42,477 nucleotides of DNA from Palsa-461 sp036844945 (GTDB lineage Bacteria; Actinomycetota; Acidimicrobiia; Acidimicrobiales; RAAP-2): positions 1 to 42,477 of the forward strand of contig DAIUEV010000024.1 of the NCBI GenBank assembly GCA_036844945.1, given 5' to 3'. The position numbers and the translations under genes are program-made. This document shows, piece by piece, positions 37,084 through 42,477 of this stretch; positions within the stretch are counted from its first letter, which is position 1, and each line of letters begins with the position of its first letter. The notes beneath the pieces were generated by a model. The model made no database searches, was not told where the DNA came from, and was given only the letters and a program-made list of their open reading frames with translations.

Positions 37084-38463
37084 ATGACGAGCATCCCCGA
37101 CACCTCCGAGCTTCGAAGCCACATGGCCGGCCAGGTCATCGGACCCGACGACCCCGACTATGACGACGCCAGGTCGGTGTACAACGCCATGATCGACCGC
37201 CGGCCCGCCCTCGTGGCCCGGTGCCACAACACCGCCGACGTACGGGCCGCTCTCGCGGAGGGGCGCCGGGCCGGGTTGCCCATCGCCGTGCGCGGCGGAG
37301 GCCACAACGGCCCGGGGTTCGGCACGGTCGATGGAGGGTTGGTCATCGACCTGTCCCCGATGCACGCCGTCGCCGTCGATCCCGACCGACGAACCGCTCG
37401 GGTCGAAGGCGGGGCGATCTGGAGCATGGTCGATGCCGCCACCCACGCGCACGGCCTGGCCACCCCCGCAGGGATCATCTCGACGACCGGAGTGGGCGGC
37501 CTGACCCTTGGAGGGGGCCACGGCTATCTCTCTCGCCGCTTTGGGCTGACCATCGACAACCTGGTCGAGGCTGAGGTGGTGTGCGCCGACGGCCGGATCG
37601 TGACTGCGTCGGAAACCGAGAACCCGGACCTCTTCTGGGCGTTGCGGGGCGGCGGTGGCAACTTCGGAATCGTCACCGCCTTCACGTTCCGCCTCCACCC
37701 GGTCGCGACCGTGGTGGCCGGCCCGACGGCGTGGCCGCTGTCGGAGGCAGGCGATGTGTTGCGGTGGTTCCGCGACTTCCTGCCTGCCCAGGACGAGGAG
37801 CTCTACGGCTTCTTCGCCACCATGACCGTCCCCCCGGTGGATCCATTTCCCGAGCCGTTCCATCTCCACAAGGCCTGCGCCATCATGTGGTGTTACTCCG
37901 GAGACCCGGCCGGGGCGGACGTGGCCCTGCGCCCGGTGCGTGACATGTCGCCCGCGTACGACGGGATCGGCAACGCGCCCTACCCGGCCGTGCAGCAGGC
38001 GTTCGACGGGCTGTACCCCCGCGGGCTTCAGTGGTACTGGCGAGGGGATTTCTTCCGCAGTATTCCCGACGAGGCGGTGGCAGCCCACGTGGAACACTCC
38101 GAAGCGCTCCCCACCATGCACTCGACCATGCACTTGTACCCGATCGACGGGGCCGTTCACCGCGTTCCAGAGGACGCCAGCGCCTGGGCCTACCGCGACG
38201 CCACTTTCTCGGAGGTCATCGTTGGCGTCGACCCCGACCCCGCGAATGCCGCCCGCATCAAGCAGTGGACCGTCGACTACTGGGAAGCCACCCATCCGTT
38301 CTCGGCCGGCGGGGCCTACGTCAACTTCATGATGGATGACGAAGGTCAGGAGAGGGTACGGGCCACCTACGGGTCAAACTACGACCGATTGAGTCGCATC
38401 AAGGCAGAGTACGACCCCGACAACATCTTTCGGATCAATCAGAACATCCGGCCGGCTGGTTGA
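37084..38463 (+). CDS. FAD-binding (berberine bridge enzyme-like) oxidoreductase
   Basis: 459 residues, ATG with AAGGAG 7 nt upstream. The PCMH-type FAD domain has PIAVRGGGHNGPGFGT, where His74 is the likely 8-alpha-histidyl FAD attachment site, then GLATPAGIISTTGVGGLTLGGGHGYLSRRFG and FWALRGGGGNFGIVTAFTFRLHP. At the place where bicovalent members have a Cys, this protein has Ile/Ser (about 131-133), so only single covalent attachment is expected. The C-terminal BBE motif is YGSNYDRLSRIKAEYDPDNIFRINQNI. Members oxidise alkaloids, sugars, aromatic alcohols or antibiotic intermediates with O2; the substrate here is unknown. It stands alone after the LAL regulator. Confidence 0.92.
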   Translation: MTSIPDTSELRSHMAGQVIGPDDPDYDDARSVYNAMIDRRPALVARCHNTADVRAALAEGRRAGLPIAVRGGGHNGPGFGTVDGGLVIDLSPMHAVAVDPDRRTARVEGGAIWSMVDAATHAHGLATPAGIISTTGVGGLTLGGGHGYLSRRFGLTIDNLVEAEVVCADGRIVTASETENPDLFWALRGGGGNFGIVTAFTFRLHPVATVVAGPTAWPLSEAGDVLRWFRDFLPAQDEELYGFFATMTVPPVDPFPEPFHLHKACAIMWCYSGDPAGADVALRPVRDMSPAYDGIGNAPYPAVQQAFDGLYPRGLQWYWRGDFFRSIPDEAVAAHVEHSEALPTMHSTMHLYPIDGAVHRVPEDASAWAYRDATFSEVIVGVDPDPANAARIKQWTVDYWEATHPFSAGGAYVNFMMDDEGQERVRATYGSNYDRLSRIKAEYDPDNIFRINQNIRPAG

Positions 38464-38827
38464 CGCGCTGTCGACCCTCTCTAAGGCGATCGAGCATCCT
38501 GTCGAACAGGGGGTCTCGAAGTCGCCCGGTGGCCTGATTGTGTCGAACCGCATCGTGTGCTGAACGGAGTAAGCGCCCCTCCGACCCCTTTCTGACCTGC
38601 TCAGATGATGCTTCCTCACCGATGTAGAAACACAAGACGTGGTGTCACTCCTGCTGTTGAGCACACGATGAGGGTTGTCGACGACCACACGACGCCCGCC
38701 ATCGGTAAACGGCGACCCGCTGGACACCGGCGTCCATCTCGTCACCAGGTCCGACCGGGATGCGCGGGGTCGTGGTGCGAGCATCGCCACAGTCGGGGGG
38801 GGTCCCACACTGGATCGGGGGCCGAAG
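38464..38827. other. 364-nt spacer between convergent genes, with an inverted-repeat element
   Basis: No gene with recognisable content on either strand. The notable structure is the 120-bp segment bounded by a 15-bp inverted repeat at 38551-38670. The two flanking genes converge on this spacer, but I find no classic terminator. Confidence 0.5.
38551..38670. repeat. 120-bp segment bounded by 14/15 inverted repeats (MITE- or IS-end-like)
   Basis: CATCGTGTGCTGAAC at 38551-38565 and GTTGAGCACACGATG at 38656-38670 are inverted copies with a single mismatch. The left arm continues into the repeat shared with 33335-33365. There is no ORF inside that could be a transposase. This fits a miniature element or an insertion-sequence remnant. 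Confidence 0.5.
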
Positions 38828-40444
38828 TCAGCCTGAGCTAGATGAAGTGGTCGGGGAAGTGCACCACGCCACTGGCCGGCCGTCTACGTCGGGGAGCGCG
38901 ACTCCGAGCCGAGCGGCCAGACTCGGGGCAAGGTCGATGATCTCGAGCGGAGGTAGCGCGGCACCGGGCTCGATACCGGGACCGGTGGCGAGCAGGAGGC
39001 CGTCCGGGCGGTGGTCACCCGTCCGCCAATGCGTGTACGGCACGTGGACTACGCCAGTCTTGGGCGACCAGACCGTCTCCACGCTGACGTCGTGGTTCCA
39101 GTCGATGAGGAGGTCGGGAAGGGCGTCGAGCGCCTCACGCCGGTAATAGTCCGTCGTTCGGGCCACTGATCGCACTACCGGCGCACCGGTTTGTGTATTG
39201 ACGATTCCGAGAAGGTCTTCGGTCAGCTGACTGCAGACGGCATCGAACTCGGCACCGGGCTGGACCCGTCCGCTCGGCTCACGCCCGGCGAGGTTGATCC
39301 GCACACCACCGAATACGGAGTTGTTGGGGCTCGGGAAGAAACGTTGCGCGGCTCGCTCCTCCGGTGTGCACTCCTCGCTGCTCACCGGCGCTGGCACGCG
39401 ACGGAGCCGGCGGCGGACCAAGCCCATGGCGGGAGGTTCAAGCCATCGGCGGACGGGGGTGGGGACATGAGGCCAGCCCAGCCTCGCCAACTTCATGGGC
39501 ACCGAGTCGGCGAGTCCTCCGCTCGCAGAGTGGTCGAGGCGCCGGAGTAGCTCGGTGAGGAGGTGCGTGCCGTCGTAGTGCGGACCCATCCCGTGACTCA
39601 ACAGGACGAGGGTCATCGTGTCGTTGTCAACATGCTTGAGATGCGCAGCCACAGCTGCGTCGAGCCGCTCATAGACGGCCTCGAGAGGATCGCCCAGGTC
39701 GCCGGCGAGGACGGGGTCGTGCCATGGGTGGGTTGGGTCATGCAGGTGCCAAGATTGGTGGCCGATGCTGTGGCTGTCACCGAAGACCGTGACGAAGAGG
39801 TCCCAGCCACCTTGACTCAGGTAATGGGTGGACAGCTGCCGTTTGCGTTCGATCCCATCCAGCAAGCCCGCCAGAAGGGCCCGCTCCTCGTCGGGCGTCC
39901 GATGCGGCCCGGCGCGGTACACGTAGTCGTCCGGAGCGAACTGCTTCTCTTCAAAAGGGTCGACGGTGAGGATGGGGTGGAGGCCGAACCGCTCGACGAT
40001 CTCGCCTGCGAGTGACCGTGGCCAGGTGTGGAATCCGAAGTGTCGGTCGTGACAGCCCCATTCCACGACCGCGATCCCGTTGACCGGCATGCTGACCCGA
40101 GAGTGGGGCACATCGAGCACCGCGACCCGCTGGCCCGCGCTGCTGAGAACCTCCCAAAAGGGCACGCCCCGCAGGTCACGGGGGCTTGACAGGCGACGCT
40201 CGTAGGTTCCGGCTGCGACCTCCTCCCAACAGTGGAAGTGAGTGCGGGCCGCGGAACGTGCAGTAAAGAACGTCGTCCATAGCGTCCCCACGAAGAGCCC
40301 ATAGGGGTTGCGCACCTCGCACGATGCCCACTCGTCCAGGAGCCTTGCCAGGGTCGGCAATTTGCCCTGGGCCACCATCGAGCGAACGGTTTGTGGGTCG
40401 CAGGCATCGAGGGCGACCAAGAGCGTCTTCGCCCGGCTGGTCAT
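38828..40444 (-). CDS. alkaline phosphatase superfamily (type I phosphodiesterase-like) protein
   Basis: 538 residues. The sequence follows the metal-dependent phosphatase/phosphodiesterase order: LLVALDACDP (metal ligand D13), FVGTLWTTFFTARSAARTH (probable nucleophile T54), FGDSHSIGHQSWH (D223, H229), LLSHGMGPHYDGTH (H284) and TGDHRPDGLLLATGPGI with the last His. In most relatives the fourth motif is SDHG; here it reads LSHG, so one metal-ligand Asp appears replaced by Ser, which may alter activity. No signal peptide is seen. Such enzymes hydrolyse phosphodiesters or transfer phospho-groups on lipids and glycans. The start ATG overlaps the stop of the upstream glycosyltransferase gene (ATGA), so they form a pair. 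Confidence 0.85.
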   Translation of the reverse strand: MTSRAKTLLVALDACDPQTVRSMVAQGKLPTLARLLDEWASCEVRNPYGLFVGTLWTTFFTARSAARTHFHCWEEVAAGTYERRLSSPRDLRGVPFWEVLSSAGQRVAVLDVPHSRVSMPVNGIAVVEWGCHDRHFGFHTWPRSLAGEIVERFGLHPILTVDPFEEKQFAPDDYVYRAGPHRTPDEERALLAGLLDGIERKRQLSTHYLSQGGWDLFVTVFGDSHSIGHQSWHLHDPTHPWHDPVLAGDLGDPLEAVYERLDAAVAAHLKHVDNDTMTLVLLSHGMGPHYDGTHLLTELLRRLDHSASGGLADSVPMKLARLGWPHVPTPVRRWLEPPAMGLVRRRLRRVPAPVSSEECTPEERAAQRFFPSPNNSVFGGVRINLAGREPSGRVQPGAEFDAVCSQLTEDLLGIVNTQTGAPVVRSVARTTDYYRREALDALPDLLIDWNHDVSVETVWSPKTGVVHVPYTHWRTGDHRPDGLLLATGPGIEPGAALPPLEIIDLAPSLAARLGVALPDVDGRPVAWCTSPTTSSSSG

Positions 40445-41529
40445 TGGGCGGAGGTGCCGTGTGAGTTCTTGGTCTGCACCCGTTCCGAGTCGGCAAGATG
40501 CGACTCACCACCCGACAGCCGGTTGGGGGCATCGGTGGAGTAGAAGCAGGCGATCGCGGGGAGCACCAGTGGGTCACGGTGTGCGGTGATTCGCAGCAGC
40601 AGGTCCCAGTCGCCCATCTCCCGGAGATCCTCGTCGAAGATCGCTTCTGCGAGTCCCGCGCGGTGGGCGACGGCACCTATGTCGGCGAGGTTGCCACGGA
40701 GGAGCGACTGGCGGTCGTAGGGGCGGAGGAACACCGTGGGCAGGGAGCCGGACCCCTTCCCGTTGACGCGCTCCCAGTCGTCAACCACGAAGGCGCCATA
40801 CAGGGCGTCGACCTCAGGGCGCTGCTCGAAGGCCCAGACGACTGCCTTTAGCCATCCGGGATGCATCGTGTTGTCGTCATCGAGATAGGCGACGATCTCG
40901 CCTGACACGTGGCGCAGCCCCGCGTTCCGGGCTCCGCACACACCGCGATGATTCGTTCGGAATGAGTGGATCCGGGGGTCGGTGAACGAGTCGATCACCG
41001 ACGGAGTGTCGTCGTCGCTACCGTCGTCGACGATCAGGAGTTCCCAATGGGCGTAGTCCTGCGCCAGCACCGAGGCCACCGCACGGGGTAGGAGAGCACT
41101 ACGGTTTCGGGTCGGAAGCACCACCGAGATAAGCGGAGAGTCGGAGAGCCGGGCCTGTGCTACCCACGCCATCGTCGCTCGGATGTTGGCCAGCCGCTCG
41201 AGGACGGCGAATCGGTCTTCAGCCGCCACCGAGCTGAAGCGGAGATTGGCGAGGTCGGCCTGGAGGGCTTCCAGCCTGCGGTACAGGGCCTGGATCGACA
41301 CCATGACGATGCCGTTTGCGTCGACCACACTGATCCTGCGGTCATTGACACCCAGCCCAAACGCGGCCGCGAAATCCTGCGCCGTGGGACCCAGATGCAG
41401 GACCTGCGCCGACTCCCCCTTGTAGTTCCAGGTACTGATCGGCAGGGAGGCCAGCTTCTCAAGGACCTCCTGGCCCATGACGGGCGCCTGTCGCGCGGGC
41501 GTCTGCGCGCGCTTGCGCCTAAACAACAT
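40441..41529 (-). CDS. chimeric protein: N-terminal peptidase S74/tail-spike chaperone domain fused to a family 2 glycosyltransferase
   Basis: 362 residues from the ATG at 41529; a TTG at 41535 is also possible. Residues ~20-95 match the C-terminal intramolecular chaperone (S74) of phage tail spikes: VLEKLASLPISTWNYKGES, HLGPTAQDFAAAFGLG, ISVVDANGIVMVSIQALYRRL. A coiled-coil-prone stretch follows (80-125). Residues ~134-335 are a GT-A glycosyltransferase: ISVVLPTRNRSALLPRAV, LLIVDDGSDDDT, GARNAGLRHVSG, the DDD metal motif at 217-219 and MGDWDLLLR. In phage proteins S74 sits at the C-terminus and cuts itself off at a Ser with a nearby Lys. That N-terminal SDRxxK-like segment is missing; the protein begins about where the released domain would. 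Self-cleavage is therefore unlikely, and the domain may serve as a trimerisation module (inference). It is coupled to the phosphatase-superfamily gene. Confidence 0.85.
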   Translation of the reverse strand: MLFRRKRAQTPARQAPVMGQEVLEKLASLPISTWNYKGESAQVLHLGPTAQDFAAAFGLGVNDRRISVVDANGIVMVSIQALYRRLEALQADLANLRFSSVAAEDRFAVLERLANIRATMAWVAQARLSDSPLISVVLPTRNRSALLPRAVASVLAQDYAHWELLIVDDGSDDDTPSVIDSFTDPRIHSFRTNHRGVCGARNAGLRHVSGEIVAYLDDDNTMHPGWLKAVVWAFEQRPEVDALYGAFVVDDWERVNGKGSGSLPTVFLRPYDRQSLLRGNLADIGAVAHRAGLAEAIFDEDLREMGDWDLLLRITAHRDPLVLPAIACFYSTDAPNRLSGGESHLADSERVQTKNSHGTSAQ

Positions 41530-41597
41530 TCCCAAACCAACCCAAAGCGCCGCTACGAGATGACAGGGACGATGTGTTCCTTTGCCGCCACGTGGCT

Positions 41598-41700
41598 AAC
41601 GATTCCAATCTTGCTGGGTTGGCAGCCTCCACACGCCGATGATACGAGACGGGCATGACTCTCGGATAGGCGAACCGAGCAGGTCACGAGTGGAATCGTT
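41598..41700. repeat. 103-bp segment bounded by 12/13 inverted repeats
   Basis: AACGATTCCAATC at 41598-41610 and GAGTGGAATCGTT at 41688-41700 are inverted copies with one mismatch. They flank about 77 nt of non-coding sequence upstream of the S74-glycosyltransferase gene. Possible miniature element, or an operator pair for that gene. Confidence 0.45.
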
Positions 41701-41777
41701 GACGCTTAGGCGCTCCGATCAGTGGCGACGTACGGGAGGCTCCGGACATCGCCTGGCCGAGTAATTGGCTCCGACTC

Positions 41778-41830
41778 GCTTGAGGGCTGGTGCCCGCAAG
41801 GGCGTGGGGGTTCAAGTCCCGCTCCGAGAC
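41778..41830 (+). repeat. partial tRNA-Leu 3' half (putative att site)
   Basis: 41778-41820 matches tRNA positions 32207-32250 with one deleted G in the anticodon region and otherwise identical through the variable arm and T-loop. It then diverges (GCTCCGAGAC instead of CCCTCCGACA). No D-arm or 5' acceptor strand precedes it, so it is not a working tRNA. Confidence 0.75.
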
Positions 41831-42021
41831 GACCTCTGAGCCCGGAGCAGTCCCTCCGTCAGCGTTCAAAGGAACCTCGACGCAGATTGCTGGCTGCTTC
41901 AATCGGGGGACAGTTCCGGTCGTCGATGCTGTTGCTCGCGGGCAAGACGAGTCACGAGTTCGGCGGCGGATCAAGGGATGAGCTCTTCGTTCTCGCGGGC
42001 TGATCCCACGCCTCCCCGGAT

Positions 42022-42333
42022 CTACCCGCTCTGGGAGTGACGATGCATCTCTCCAGCGTGAGCAAACCATTCGGCTCGTGTCGGAGGCGGCACGTTCGCT
42101 TGCTCCATCGCGGGACCGAGTTGGTTCTGCATGAATTCCTCCTGAGCTGCCTTCGACTCCCACACTTCAACGACAACGAGTTTGTTGCCGGACTCGCCGG
42201 CCACGTGATGGAGGAGGGGAGGTGGCCAGTCCCCTGAGCCTGTGGAGGGATCGACTTTGAGAATCCCCGCCACGTTGCGGTAGAGCTCGACCGCTTTGGG
42301 CGTCTCGAACTCGAGGACGAGAACATCGGGCAT
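42022..42333 (-). CDS. small protein with dimeric alpha/beta-barrel-like features
   Basis: 103 residues from the ATG at 42333, chosen because AAAGGAA lies 8 nt upstream; the longer frame needs a TTG. The sequence MPDVLVLEFETPKAVELYRNV, then GDWPPPLLHHVAGESGNKLVVVEVWESKAAQEEFMQNQLGPAME, has the beta-alpha-beta pattern and the VxEVWES core of ABM-like dimeric alpha/beta-barrel proteins, a group that includes quinol monooxygenases and many unknowns. No catalytic residue can be named with confidence. It lies outside the tRNA remnant, on the minus strand. Its ribosome binding site overlaps the stop of the truncated frame to the right, so the two may be co-transcribed. Confidence 0.68.
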   Translation of the reverse strand: MPDVLVLEFETPKAVELYRNVAGILKVDPSTGSGDWPPPLLHHVAGESGNKLVVVEVWESKAAQEEFMQNQLGPAMEQANVPPPTRAEWFAHAGEMHRHSQSG

Positions 42334-42347
42334 GGCAGTGTTTCCTT

Positions 42348-42477
42348 TCAATTGGGGGTCTTACAACGAGGTGGAGGCCGTCCCGAGTCCTTGGTCTTCC
42401 TGAAGAGGACATCACCGTTGATCCTCTTAGCCTCGATCCACCGATGAAGTAGCCGAATAGAGGGTCGCGTATCCGCG
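42348..42477 (-). CDS. possible C-terminal fragment of an upstream gene, cut by the window edge
   Basis: An open frame of 42 codons enters from the right edge and stops with TGA at 42348-42350, 14 nt before the next start. It reads LLHRWIEAKRINGDVLFRKT near its middle, which looks protein-like, but I recognise no family. It may be the end of a real gene or a chance frame. Confidence 0.3.
   Translation of the reverse strand, partial: ADTRPSIRLLHRWIEAKRINGDVLFRKTKDSGRPPPRCKTPN

Larger units (their letters stand above)
32177..41830 (+). mobile_element. putative decayed integrative island bounded by tRNA-Leu and a tRNA 3' remnant
   Basis: The intact tRNA-Leu and a same-orientation 3'-half copy 9.5 kb away bracket a segment whose spacers and some genes (most clearly the cupin) have codon use unlike the GC-rich core on the left. 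Cargo is unrelated to the preceding operon. This is the geometry left by site-specific integration at a tRNA 3' end. No integrase, excisionase or transfer gene is visible, and the right copy has one deletion and several changes, so the element would be immobile. A local duplication with rearrangement is the alternative. Confidence 0.45.
41536..42021. other. 486-nt spacer with an inverted repeat and the tRNA remnant, no gene
   Basis: Short open frames on both strands show no known family. A minus-strand frame here reading DLNPHALAGTSP is only the antisense translation of tRNA-Leu sequence. The structures worth recording are the inverted repeat 41598-41700 and the tRNA-Leu 3' copy 41778-41830. 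Confidence 0.5.

Noticed and set aside
41684..42163. 159-codon minus-strand frame at the tRNA remnant
   Set aside because: Its middle is antisense tRNA sequence and it overlaps the better-supported small gene at 42022-42333.

Overview
The window is a very GC-rich stretch of a bacterial chromosome. The conserved run uvrC–rapZ–yvcK–gap–pgk–tpiA–secG, GTG/TTG starts, TANNNT-type -10 boxes that abut start codons, and an AftD-type (DUF3367) arabinosyltransferase homologue all point to Actinomycetota. A deep non-mycolic lineage such as Acidimicrobiia is my best guess. This is inference from gene content and order; no rRNA is present to settle it.

Positions 1-9.7 kb hold envelope and polysaccharide genes. 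On the minus strand are a giant AftD-like membrane glycosyltransferase (cut by the window edge), a DMT-type transporter and a secreted SGNH hydrolase. Divergently on the plus strand a GT4 glycosyltransferase is coupled to an acyltransferase-3 protein, followed by an acyltransferase-3/SGNH fusion, coaE, uvrB and uvrA (9.8-17.5 kb). uvrB and uvrA look leaderless.

From 17.5 to 23 kb, convergent and divergent genes separate uvrA from uvrC: a cytidylate-kinase-like protein, a GT-C-like membrane protein, a glycosyltransferase/methyltransferase fusion and nadA. From 23.2 to 32.1 kb one co-directional series with several 4-nt stop/start overlaps runs uvrC–rapZ–yvcK–gap–pgk–tpiA–secG–family 5 solute-binding lipoprotein. 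The whiA gene normally found after yvcK is absent.

A complete tRNA-Leu(GAG) lies at 32177-32263. About 9.5 kb further on, at 41778-41830, there is a slightly decayed same-strand copy of its 3' half. The DNA between looks like a former integrative island: lower-GC spacers, inverted-repeat-bounded fragments and a mixed cargo, but no integrase. The cargo is a cupin, a DUF4242 protein, a large LAL/LuxR ATPase regulator, a berberine-bridge-type flavoenzyme, an alkaline-phosphatase-superfamily enzyme and a glycosyltransferase.

The most unusual item is that last glycosyltransferase (40441-41529, minus). Its N-terminus is a phage tail-spike-type intramolecular chaperone (peptidase S74) domain, followed by a coiled coil and a GT-A domain. 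The N-terminal Ser/Lys cleavage segment of S74 is missing. It is translationally coupled (ATGA) to the phosphatase-superfamily enzyme. Past the tRNA remnant are a small dimeric alpha/beta-barrel-like protein and a possible truncated ORF at the right edge.
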